Assembly: GCA_028277725.1 (NCBI GenBank)
Contig: JANQFX010000034.1
Coordinates: 1 to 64,000, forward strand
Length of the DNA stretch: 64,000 bases
Direction: 5' to 3'
From: Thiohalocapsa sp.
GTDB lineage: Bacteria > Pseudomonadota > Gammaproteobacteria > Chromatiales > Chromatiaceae
This document shows, in pieces, positions 1-7,461 of this stretch. A program made the position numbers and the translations under genes. Within the stretch, counting starts at the first letter, position 1, and every line of letters begins with the position of its first letter. Below the pieces are notes generated by a model. It saw only the letters and a list, made by a program, of their open reading frames with translations, was not told the origin of the DNA and ran no database searches.

Positions 1-181
1 CGAGCAGGCCCAGTACCTGAAGCCCGCGGCCGTCAGCCTGGTCTTCGGCGAGCTCTTCGCGACGCCGATCACGCTGATCCTGGTGCCGGTGCTGTTGACG
101 CTCGGGCGGGGCCGCTTGCAGAAGGACCGTACACAAGGCAGCGTGGCTCGGAACAGGCGCGCAATACTGAAGGAGGCATGA
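1..181 (+). CDS. RND-family efflux transporter permease, C-terminal fragment
   Basis: The reading frame starting at base 2 is open from the window edge to a TGA at 179-181 and encodes the last 59 residues of a larger protein. It contains a short hydrophilic stretch, then the hydrophobic segment SLVFGELFATPITLILVPVL and a basic tail. A segment with the pattern GxLFATxxTLxLVPxL is characteristic of the last membrane helix of AcrB/CusA-type resistance-nodulation-division pumps of the inner membrane. The substrate cannot be judged from this fragment. The gene enters from the left and its adaptor and outer-membrane partners would lie outside the window. Confidence 0.75.
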   Translation, partial: EQAQYLKPAAVSLVFGELFATPITLILVPVLLTLGRGRLQKDRTQGSVARNRRAILKEA

Positions 182-417
182 ATGGAACGGGGCACAGGCC
201 CATCTGGCCCTGTCGATCAACGAACGCAGTCGCGCGTATCAGCTGCGCACGTGCTTTGCCAGCGCCCTTGCGGTGCCCGGCGGCCCGCCCGATCCGCGTG
301 GGCGCCTGGGGCTGGTTCGTCCGACGCCGAGCGTGACACGGAGGGCGTGGGCCAGCGCGGATCGAGGTGATCTTCAGCAGCCCAACGCCGGGCTCGCTCG
401 CGAACCCGGCGCTTCGG

Positions 418-2361
418 TCAACGGACCGCCAGGGCGATACGACTGCTGTGGTCGGGCACGACCAGCGTCCGTTCGGTAACGGGTCCGAACAGATCTTGCG
501 GCTGCTGCACCGCGTGCTCGCCGAGCTGGATCGTAATCGTGCTGCCCGGCTCCACGTACCATATGTGGAAGGTGTCGAAACTCCCCGGTCGGCGAGGCTG
601 CGTACCGAGTACCTCCCCTGTCTCGGTATTCAGCACCCGCGCATAGGGTGCTTGGTTCGGATTGGGCACCATGATCCGAAAGTCCGTACTGCCTGCGCGC
701 GGGACGATATCGAGATCGAAGCCGAAGGCCATGCCGTGGACCGCATCCGGATCGAAGCTCGCGGCGCGCCCGCCGACGTTGGTCTGCACGGGCATTGCCT
801 TGGCGACCGTATAGGTATTGCCAGGGACGCTGGTCAGGCGGTAGCTATTGCCTTCGATCCTCCCGGCATCGCGCCCCTGGTCCATAAACGGATACAGCGT
901 GGGGATGTAGCGCTGCCCCAACCAATCCTCCAGGGTCTGTCCACCGTTCAGATCCGGACGATAGCCCTCGACCAGCGCCAACGCACGCGGCTCAAGCTCC
1001 GCGCGCGTCCGCAGGACGGTCCAGTCTTCGTCGGGCAGGTTCGGTCGTTGGAAGTATGTGGCCGACCTGCTCATGATCTGATCGTCGCCCTTGAGGTGCA
1101 CGTAGCTGATGACGGGATGTTGCGCGATCTTCAACCCCGCGGACCACATGGCCTCGACCACCGCATCGGCGATCTCGCGGGCCGACTCGAGCTGGTAGGC
1201 TGCATAGCCGCTCTCATCGAACGCACGCATGTACTCGAGAGACAACAGGGCTTGGGCCAGCACGGCGCGCCATTGGTCGCGATACTGGTCCACATATAAC
1301 CAGTAGTCCTCAAGGTCGCTGACCGTCTCGGTGTAGAGATGCGCCTCCATCAGCATGGCCAGTGTTCCGTGGCCGCCGACGACTGCCGTGCGAATGCCGC
1401 GCACCGCCTGGGTGACGTCTGTCACATACCGCTCGACCAGCGACTCGGTCGGCGGATTCTCTTCGGTCCAGAATCCGATCAGGTTGAACAGATCCTCGAT
1501 CTGCGGCAGCACCAGCAGCCGAAGCGTATTGTCGTTGCTGCGGAAGGTGTCCCACATCGCCTTTGCGGTGGCATCGTCGATCTGGTCGACGAGTCGGTCG
1601 AGCTGGAGTGCGATGTCGTCCATCTTGTCGTGGATCAGGACCATCGAGGCATCCAGGTCGCGCAGCGCGGATTGCATGTTCTGTAGCGTTGCCTCCTGAC
1701 CGTAGCCCAGCAGATCAAGGATCTTGCCCATGCCCTCCTCACCGACCTTTCCGATCGCACCGCTGAACAGGCCCTGACCGACGACTCGGGCAATCTGGGT
1801 CCAACCCATCGCCCTGTCTGTGGAATGGAGAGCGGAAGGCCAGGTCTCACGTGGGCCAAAGATGGTCTCGTAGTACTCCAGGCTGTCCTCGAGCCCTTCC
1901 GCGATTGCCAGGAGCTCTTCGTTGATCGCCTGATCACGCTCGAGCAGGTAGTGGCCGTCAGGGTCGATGATCGTGATCGCCTGCGGCTCAGACTCGTTGC
2001 AGCCGTCGGCGTTGCACAGGACCGTAGACAGCGAAAACTCGCCGCCGTCGCCGAACGACAGGGTCGTCCCGCCGCTGGCAGCGCCGACCGGGTCGATGCC
2101 CAGGACCCGCATTGGCACGCCGTCCACAAGGTACTGGACGCTATCGGCAGGGTCGCCGCCCATCTGATGCCAGCTCACCGGGACCTCGACATCATGGCCG
2201 GGCGCCGGGAGACGGAACTCCGTCTCGTTGATCTCGAGTCGTGGCTGGCCCGGTGCCGCGATCGCTCCGGAGGACGCCGCCAGCACGGCGGCAGCAAGGA
2301 CTGCCATACGGAATGCGGATCGCCGACTTGATCGGCTCCATCGGAGCGTATGTGTGGTCAT
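418..2361 (-). CDS. Large secreted protein of unknown function with helical core
   Basis: This 647-residue protein is not one I recognise. Residues 1-35 form a clear Sec signal peptide (basic start, hydrophobic core, AIA-A cleavage region), so it is exported. Residues 36-140 look like a beta-rich Ig-like segment with a cysteine pair (CNADGC). Residues about 150-330 are strongly helical with heptad-like spacing around MQSALRDLDASMVLIHDKMD, next to a glycine-rich stretch (GLFSGAIGKVGEEGMGKILD). The C-terminal third looks beta-rich. A long helical bundle with a glycine-rich hydrophobic hairpin is seen in alpha-helical pore-forming proteins, but this is only a resemblance. The start is preceded by GAGGAA at good spacing. 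The gene stands alone, with no operon partner. Confidence 0.7.
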   Translation of the reverse strand: MTTHTLRWSRSSRRSAFRMAVLAAAVLAASSGAIAAPGQPRLEINETEFRLPAPGHDVEVPVSWHQMGGDPADSVQYLVDGVPMRVLGIDPVGAASGGTTLSFGDGGEFSLSTVLCNADGCNESEPQAITIIDPDGHYLLERDQAINEELLAIAEGLEDSLEYYETIFGPRETWPSALHSTDRAMGWTQIARVVGQGLFSGAIGKVGEEGMGKILDLLGYGQEATLQNMQSALRDLDASMVLIHDKMDDIALQLDRLVDQIDDATAKAMWDTFRSNDNTLRLLVLPQIEDLFNLIGFWTEENPPTESLVERYVTDVTQAVRGIRTAVVGGHGTLAMLMEAHLYTETVSDLEDYWLYVDQYRDQWRAVLAQALLSLEYMRAFDESGYAAYQLESAREIADAVVEAMWSAGLKIAQHPVISYVHLKGDDQIMSRSATYFQRPNLPDEDWTVLRTRAELEPRALALVEGYRPDLNGGQTLEDWLGQRYIPTLYPFMDQGRDAGRIEGNSYRLTSVPGNTYTVAKAMPVQTNVGGRAASFDPDAVHGMAFGFDLDIVPRAGSTDFRIMVPNPNQAPYARVLNTETGEVLGTQPRRPGSFDTFHIWYVEPGSTITIQLGEHAVQQPQDLFGPVTERTLVVPDHSSRIALAVR

Positions 2362-2673
2362 CGTCGTTTCCTCTTCTGGGCCGGAAGGCCGTCGTCGGCA
2401 GACGAGGTCGCCGCTCTGGAGGGGACACGCGTGCCGGTGCCCGGCAATGAGTCGCGGGGCCGTGAATCGACCAACCTGGCGACTCTTCGTAGGGTCAAGT
2501 ATCGAATCCGACGGGTTACGGGAGTTGGGCCAGCAGGTTAAATCGCTGTCACCAAGACTTGGGCCACCAGAGGCTTGGGCCTCTGGGCATCGAGGAAGGC
2601 GCCGAGAGGCTCATCAAGGGTTGCGTACAGGACACTACGGGTGATGATGGAACGCGTGGGGCGGCGGTCATCA
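2362..2673. other. Intergenic region between secreted protein gene and XafT-like gene
   Basis: These 312 bases lie upstream of the secreted-protein gene and downstream of the XafT-like gene, both on the minus strand. They must hold the promoter of the secreted-protein gene. The only clear structure is the perfect inverted repeat at 2567-2586, listed separately. I see no convincing open reading frame. Confidence 0.5.
2567..2586. terminator. Perfect 8-bp hairpin downstream of the XafT-like gene
   Basis: The arms CCAGAGGC and GCCTCTGG are separated by a TTGG loop. The hairpin lies about 90 bases downstream of the XafT-like gene stop. There is no T-tract on either side, so it is a weak candidate for an intrinsic terminator. 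It could instead be a hairpin belonging to an integrated element. Confidence 0.35.
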
Positions 2674-2946
2674 TCACTTCATCGACAGCGCCTGCAGTTC
2701 GGCCTCGAGGGCCTCGATGCGCCGCCGCTGCTCGGTGACCTGCTGGCGGTAGAAAGCCAGGGCGAAGAAGTCCCCGGGGGTGATGCCGCCGCGGCGATAG
2801 CCCGGCGGGAACAACGACCCGCCGTGCATCTCCCAGCCGTCCCAGCCGGGCCAGGGAACGAAGCCGGCGAGGATCGCGAGCAGTCGCACGGCCGTGGGAC
2901 TGGGTTCGCCGGTCTGGAGCCAGCGACGATAGGTACGCGGCGACAC
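2674..2946 (-). CDS. VC1465/XafT-like (DUF3653) Xer recombination activator
   Basis: The 90-residue product from the GTG at 2946 has the second half of a helix-turn-helix (SPRTYRRWLQTGEPSPTAVR), a middle segment of W-x-G-W-x-x-x-G-G form ending in GITPGDFFALAFYRQQ, and a C-terminal coiled coil (residues about 65-88). This matches the VC1465/XafT family, small proteins of TLC-type satellite phage and related elements that stimulate XerCD recombination at dif. The frame stays open upstream to 3123 and encodes the first half of the HTH (LTPLEAASALCV), so the true protein is longer than 90 residues. No ATG, GTG or TTG occurs in that extension, so the start is non-canonical (CTG) or lost. The extension runs to within the dif-like site at 3107-3134. 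Family call moderately sure; functionality uncertain. Confidence 0.6.
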   Translation of the reverse strand: MSPRTYRRWLQTGEPSPTAVRLLAILAGFVPWPGWDGWEMHGGSLFPPGYRRGGITPGDFFALAFYRQQVTEQRRRIEALEAELQALSMK

Positions 2947-3106
2947 GCACAGGGCCGATGCCGCCTCCAGGGGGGTCAGCCTGGCGCGCTGTTGCAGGGG
3001 TCGGAGGGTGGACAGATTGGCCGCGAAGCCTTCGGCCAGGAGTTCGTCATCGAGGCCGCGGAACCAGCGTTGGCGCGGGATTGGGGAGTCCTGCCCCTGA
3101 TCCTTG

Positions 3107-3134
3107 ACTGCGCAGAATGTATATTATGTAAAGT
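3107..3134. other. dif: dif-like XerC/XerD recombination site
   Basis: Reading the plus strand, an 11-base left arm ACTGCGCAGAA (3107-3117) is followed by the six-base centre TGTATA (3118-3123) and an 11-base right arm TTATGTAAAGT (3124-3134). The E. coli dif arms are GGTGCGCATAA and TTATGTTAAAT around the same TGTATA centre. By eye the agreement is 23 of 28 positions, with an identical centre. dif is the chromosome-dimer resolution site and also the attachment site of elements that exploit Xer recombination. The XafT-like gene abuts it, which supports the assignment. I cannot tell whether this is the chromosomal dif itself or an att site of an integrated element. Confidence 0.75.
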
Positions 3135-3227
3135 CATAGATCTAGAAGGCTGTGCTGATCTTCGTCTAGCACGCGGTCACTACGCGAGCACGCCCGACAA
3201 GACCCTACTCCGACGGAGCGCTTCTGC

Positions 3228-4523
3228 CTACTCCATCATGTCGTTGATGACGTTCTTGAACCAGCTGTGGGCGTAGCTGACCTCGCGCTTGCGGATCTCG
3301 GGGCTGGCGTTGGCCGGCGAGACACCGCCGGAGCCCGGGATGGGTTCGATCATGTTGGTTGCTGCGTCCAGGCTGTAGACAGCGGCGACGGAGATGCCGA
3401 AGTCCTCGCCGACGACGCTGTAGCAGGTGTTGACGAAGGTCGGATCGTCCGGAGCCCTGTCGTGGAACCCGGCGACGATGGCCGCCACGGCGACCTTGGC
3501 CTGTGAGTTCGCGGCATAGGCGGACTTGGGCATCCGGGATGCACTGGACGCATCCCCGAGCACGTAGATGCCCTTGTGGCGGCTGGACTCGAAGGTGCGC
3601 TTGTCCACCGGACACCAATCGCCTTCCACCAAGTCGGCTGCGAAGGCGATGGCGCCGGCCTTCTGCGGTGGGATGATGTTGATGACGTCGGCCTGGAAGT
3701 CCTCCACGAGCCCGATCAGGGTGCGCGTGCTGGCGTCGAGTTCCTCCACCGCGCCGCCTTCTGCCGCGCTCACCCACTGGATCATGCTGTCGTCCGTGCC
3801 ATAGCCATAGAGCTTGGTCCAGCCTTCGGTGTAGAGGCCCTGTTTCGAGAAGGCGTCCTTGGCGTCCAGGATGCTCACCTTGGCCCGCGGCTTGTGGTGT
3901 TTGCAGTACATGGCGATCTGCGAGGCGCGCTCGTAGGGGCCCGGAGGACACTTGAACGGGTTTGGCGGGGCCACGATGATGACGTGGCCGCCCTCGGGCA
4001 TGGCCTCGATCTGATCCCGCAGGAGCTGGGTTTGGGGGCCGGCGTACCAGGCGTGGGGAATGCTCTCGTTGGCGATCTGCTCGCCATAGCCCGCGATGGC
4101 GTCCCATTTGAAGCCGACGCCCGGTGACACGATGCAGGCGTCGTAGCCGAAGCTGTTGCCCCCCGCCGTCTGGACGTTCTTCGCAACCGGGTCGACGCCG
4201 ACGACGGTATCTTGCACCACTTCGACGCCATACCGGCGCAGGCCGTCGTAGCTGAACACCAGTGTGTCCAGCGTGCGCTCACCGCTCAGTACCTCATTGC
4301 TCATGAAGCAGGAGGTGTAGGTCGGCTTTGACTCGATCAGGGTGACGGAGATGGCCGGGTCGAGCTTGCGCAGGTACTTGGCCGCGGTGCAACCGCCGAC
4401 GCCGCCGCCGATCACCACCACGCGGCGTGTCGCGCCCAACACCAAGGACGGGAAACCCAAGGTGCCCAGGGCCGTGACGCCGCCTGCGGCTTCAATGAAG
4501 GTTCTGCGCGTGAGGTCTGTCAT
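3228..4523 (-). CDS. fccB: Flavocytochrome c sulfide dehydrogenase, flavoprotein subunit FccB
   Basis: FccB oxidises sulfide in the periplasm and passes electrons through FAD to the cytochrome subunit FccA. The 431-residue precursor begins with a twin-arginine signal (LTRRTFIEAAGG) that probably ends near residue 30. An FAD-binding motif VVVIGGGVGG follows. Cys72 (in TSCFMSNEVL), Cys192 (in PFKCPPGP) and Cys367 (in NTCYS) become 42, 162 and 337 after signal removal. These correspond to the covalent FAD cysteine and the redox-active cysteine pair known in Allochromatium vinosum FccB. The C-terminal FCSD dimerisation domain is present. It is the last gene of a three-gene operon, 21 bases after fccA. 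All key residues are intact. Confidence 0.93.
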   Translation of the reverse strand: MTDLTRRTFIEAAGGVTALGTLGFPSLVLGATRRVVVIGGGVGGCTAAKYLRKLDPAISVTLIESKPTYTSCFMSNEVLSGERTLDTLVFSYDGLRRYGVEVVQDTVVGVDPVAKNVQTAGGNSFGYDACIVSPGVGFKWDAIAGYGEQIANESIPHAWYAGPQTQLLRDQIEAMPEGGHVIIVAPPNPFKCPPGPYERASQIAMYCKHHKPRAKVSILDAKDAFSKQGLYTEGWTKLYGYGTDDSMIQWVSAAEGGAVEELDASTRTLIGLVEDFQADVINIIPPQKAGAIAFAADLVEGDWCPVDKRTFESSRHKGIYVLGDASSASRMPKSAYAANSQAKVAVAAIVAGFHDRAPDDPTFVNTCYSVVGEDFGISVAAVYSLDAATNMIEPIPGSGGVSPANASPEIRKREVSYAHSWFKNVINDMME

Positions 4524-4544
4524 ACTGCTGTCTCCGCCGCCGCC

Positions 4545-5189
4545 CTACTGCTGGCTGCCGTAGTAGTTGATGAGCGCGGGGATGGCATCGTCGCCCGCTT
4601 CCTCGATGGCGGCGTCGACCTTGCGCTGCATCTTCCGCGGCCATTTCCGCTTGCCGTTGAGGAAGTCCTCCATCGTGAAGTGCAGGTAGGGCATCCATTG
4701 GCCTGCGAGCGTGCCGGCGTCGCCCGGCCGCCCGCCCTGCTCGTGGCACTTCTCGCAGTAATCGTCGTGCAACTCGGCGCCCCGCTCTGCCAGGACGGTG
4801 TCATAGGGCTGCGGGAACAGGCGCAAGCGTTGGCTTGCGAAAAACCAGGCCATCTCCTGGAACTGCTCGTCGGTGTAGGCCTTGGCGATGCGATTCATGA
4901 TGGTCGCGTTGCGCTTGTCCTCCCGGTAGGCCTTCATGGCATCGACGAAGACTTCCGGGTCCATACCGGCGATGGCTGGCATGGAGGGTCCGACGCTGGA
5001 GCCGTCCGTACCGTGGCAACCGGCGCAGGTGAAGGACATGGCCTGTCCCGACGGGCCCGCGCATACCCAAGCCGGGGCCAGCACCAGCATTGCGATGATG
5101 GCCAGCGACAGGATGTGCAGGCGCGCGCTCAGACCGATTGGAACGGCTGTCGCCGCGATGACGCTCTGGTTGTTCTTCATGTGCTTCAT
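4545..5189 (-). CDS. fccA: Diheme cytochrome c subunit of sulfide dehydrogenase, FccA
   Basis: This 214-residue protein has an N-terminal hydrophobic export signal (residues about 22-44) and two c-type heme sites, CAGCH at 55-59 and CEKCH at 145-149, each opening a cytochrome c553-like domain. It fits the diheme subunit that accepts electrons from FccB in the periplasm. It starts 4 bases after the stop of the nine-heme cytochrome b/c gene and ends 21 bases before fccB, so the three genes are almost certainly co-transcribed. The N-terminus carries a second Met at residue 4, so the exact start may differ slightly. The acidic tail (DAAIEEAGDDA) is typical of this family. Confidence 0.88.
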   Translation of the reverse strand: MKHMKNNQSVIAATAVPIGLSARLHILSLAIIAMLVLAPAWVCAGPSGQAMSFTCAGCHGTDGSSVGPSMPAIAGMDPEVFVDAMKAYREDKRNATIMNRIAKAYTDEQFQEMAWFFASQRLRLFPQPYDTVLAERGAELHDDYCEKCHEQGGRPGDAGTLAGQWMPYLHFTMEDFLNGKRKWPRKMQRKVDAAIEEAGDDAIPALINYYGSQQ

Positions 5190-5193
5190 CCGC

Positions 5194-7173
5194 CTAACGT
5201 GGCAGCGTGACCAGCCCGATCAGCACGAGCGTTAGCAGGGCCAGGCCGGCCATGATCAGCACGGTGGTGATGAACGAGGCCGCCAGTGACATCCGTCGTG
5301 ACGGGCGATGCACCAGGTGCTTGTCCAGTTCACCGGCCTCGACGAGGCGCTCGTACTCCAGCCGATGGTCGTGCTTGAACTCGTCGATGGGGATTACGCC
5401 GGTGAAGATGGCCGTGCTCATCGGGAAACGCTCGGGGCGGAAGTGCACGTTGAAAAAGTGCACCGAGTTCAGAAAGATCGCCGCCAATAGGGCTTCCTCG
5501 GCATGCACCAGGTTGGCGATGTTGAAGGTCCAGCCCGGCAGGATGAGGGAGGTCTTGTCGGGCATGAACAGGATGAGACCCGAGATGCCGATGACCGTGG
5601 CACCCCAGAACGGCGCCCAGTAGTCGAACTTCTGCCAGTAGGTCCAGTGGCTGAACTGCGGGCGCGGTCCGCGGCCCAGGAACCACTTGAACATGTCCCT
5701 CAGGTCGCAGAAGTCCTTCATGCTCGGGACCATCGATGTGCTGCCGAACCACTCGAACGTCTTGCGCTTGCGCCAGATGTTGCTCGTCGCGATGGCCAGG
5801 TGGGCGATGAAGATACTCAGCCAGATGACGGCCGCGGTGCGGTGGATGATGCCCTCCATGCGGATACCACCGAGGAACTCCACCACCGCCTTTGCCCAAG
5901 CGGTGTGCGAGAACAGCAGGGTCGTCCCGGTCAGGATCAGGACCATGGTGGCGATGGCGAAAAGGAAGTGGATCCAGCGCCAGACCACCGGGAAACGGCG
6001 GAAGTAGACGAGGTCCGGTTTGCTCAGATCCTCGACGAAGCCTTTGCCCTGGCTGCGGTCCATCAGCTCCCGGAACAGCCAGAGGAGCACGTGTACCCAG
6101 AAGAACGCCATGACGGCGAAGATCAGAATCTCCATGAAGACCCGGAAGCCCCAGAGCTCCGGATAATTCTCGCGATCGTGGGCATCGCCGTGCGGCCAGA
6201 AGGACAGGAAGTTCTCGTTGGCCTCCTCGTGGCAGTTGCGGCAGTTCTCCAGGCGATTGTCAGCGTGGATTTCGGACGTCGGATCATCCTCGCCTTTGAC
6301 GAGATGCCCGCCGTGACAGTCGTGGCACTTGGCCGCGTCGGTGTAACCGAGACGGTGGACCTGACCATGATAGGACTTGAAATAGGTCCGCTGCGCCGCC
6401 TCGTGGCAGTTGCCGCAATTCTGGGTGATCGCGAGCTTGGCCTTGTCCGTCTCAGCCGGCGCGATGTCGTGGGTGGTGTGACAGTCTGAGCAGACCGCCG
6501 CGTCGCTGTCACCGTCCTCGAGCACCAGCTTGCCGTGGGTCGAGGTACGGTACTCGTCCAGCTGCGCCTCGTGGCAATCGCCGCAGACCTCGGGATTGTT
6601 CAGACGAAACTCTGCACGCTGAATACTGCCGAGTTCGCCGACGTTGTGGCCCTGGTGGCAGTCGTAGCAGGTGGCGTTGGTATGGGACTGATCCAGCGCG
6701 TGGGGCTGGGCATGAATAGATTGCAGGTAACTGTCGATCTGCTCGTTGACCACCGCCAGCCGTTCATACTCCCCATCCGGATCATCCTTGTGTTCCGCCC
6801 AGGTCTCGCGGTGGCATTCGACGCAGCCGACGATCACCGCCGGCGCCTCGCGATGCGGAACGCGGTCGATGGTGACGTGGCAGCTGGTGCATTGGAGCGA
6901 CCCGTGCACGCTGCTCTCGATCTGCTCGCGATGCACGAAGATCTGTACCGGCGAGCCGTCGTCCCGCACGTCCGTCTTCTGTTGATCATCGCCGTGGCAG
7001 ATCAGGCAGCGCTCGTTCGGGATGATCCGCTTGCCGGTCTCCGGATCAAAGTGGTCAATCATCAGACCCTGGTCGGCATCCGTCGTCGTGGCGGCGGCAA
7101 CGGGAACGATGATCGACCCTAGGAGCGCCGCCAAGAGGCAGACGACTCCCGTGCTGGCGATGCGGCTCGGCAT
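5194..7173 (-). CDS. Nine-heme cytochrome c fused to a cytochrome b561-type membrane domain
   Basis: From the ATG at 7173, preceded by a strong GGAGGAG ribosome site, the product is 659 residues. A signal peptide is followed by a periplasmic domain of about 330 residues with nine CxxCH motifs (CLICH, CTSCH, CVECH, CYDCH, CGDCH, CSDCH, CGNCH, CHDCH, CRNCH). The C-terminal half has about six hydrophobic helices with conserved histidines, resembling the membrane-bound cytochrome b subunit of formate dehydrogenase or thiosulfate reductase. The likely role is electron exchange between the quinone pool and periplasmic redox partners. As first gene of the operon with fccA and fccB, it would link sulfide dehydrogenase to quinones. 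That coupling, and its direction, is inference. The upstream extension to 7263 lacks a signal and is not used. Confidence 0.82.
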   Translation of the reverse strand: MPSRIASTGVVCLLAALLGSIIVPVAAATTTDADQGLMIDHFDPETGKRIIPNERCLICHGDDQQKTDVRDDGSPVQIFVHREQIESSVHGSLQCTSCHVTIDRVPHREAPAVIVGCVECHRETWAEHKDDPDGEYERLAVVNEQIDSYLQSIHAQPHALDQSHTNATCYDCHQGHNVGELGSIQRAEFRLNNPEVCGDCHEAQLDEYRTSTHGKLVLEDGDSDAAVCSDCHTTHDIAPAETDKAKLAITQNCGNCHEAAQRTYFKSYHGQVHRLGYTDAAKCHDCHGGHLVKGEDDPTSEIHADNRLENCRNCHEEANENFLSFWPHGDAHDRENYPELWGFRVFMEILIFAVMAFFWVHVLLWLFRELMDRSQGKGFVEDLSKPDLVYFRRFPVVWRWIHFLFAIATMVLILTGTTLLFSHTAWAKAVVEFLGGIRMEGIIHRTAAVIWLSIFIAHLAIATSNIWRKRKTFEWFGSTSMVPSMKDFCDLRDMFKWFLGRGPRPQFSHWTYWQKFDYWAPFWGATVIGISGLILFMPDKTSLILPGWTFNIANLVHAEEALLAAIFLNSVHFFNVHFRPERFPMSTAIFTGVIPIDEFKHDHRLEYERLVEAGELDKHLVHRPSRRMSLAASFITTVLIMAGLALLTLVLIGLVTLPR

Positions 7174-7332
7174 CGTGGCTCCTCCGGTGTAGTCGTTCTT
7201 ACTTCGGCAAGCGGTCGGGTGGACTGGGGTTGCCGCGGTACTCGGCGCTGGACGGCCACACATCAGAGCGCGGCGAAGTCGACCATCAGCCGAATGTCAG
7301 TATTCTTGTCGCGGGCATTCTGCGTGTGGGCC

Positions 7333-7346
7333 TTGAAGAATATCAA
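7333..7346. promoter_or_regulatory. FNR/Anr-type binding site upstream of the nine-heme cytochrome operon
   Basis: The sequence TTGAAGAATATCAA matches the FNR/Anr/Dnr consensus TTGAT-N4-ATCAA at nine of ten defined positions. Its centre is about 166 bases upstream of the nine-heme cytochrome start at 7173, in the gap between that gene and prpF. This would fit redox control of the sulfide/multiheme operon. The distance requires a long untranslated leader. Chance occurrence is possible in a single site. Confidence 0.4.
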
Positions 7347-7461
7347 TCGTCCCTTCGGGCCGGGCGCTGAGTTTGCTGACGCAGATCAAGCCGGCCAAAG
7401 CCCGGGCCTAGCCTCGAGATCGAGATCGAGCTGCTGCGGTAGGATCAGGCAGTTTGCGCTG

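Noticed and set aside
367-1299. Plus-strand open frame of about 310 codons
   Set aside because: Antisense to the secreted-protein gene, which has a ribosome site, signal peptide and coherent composition.
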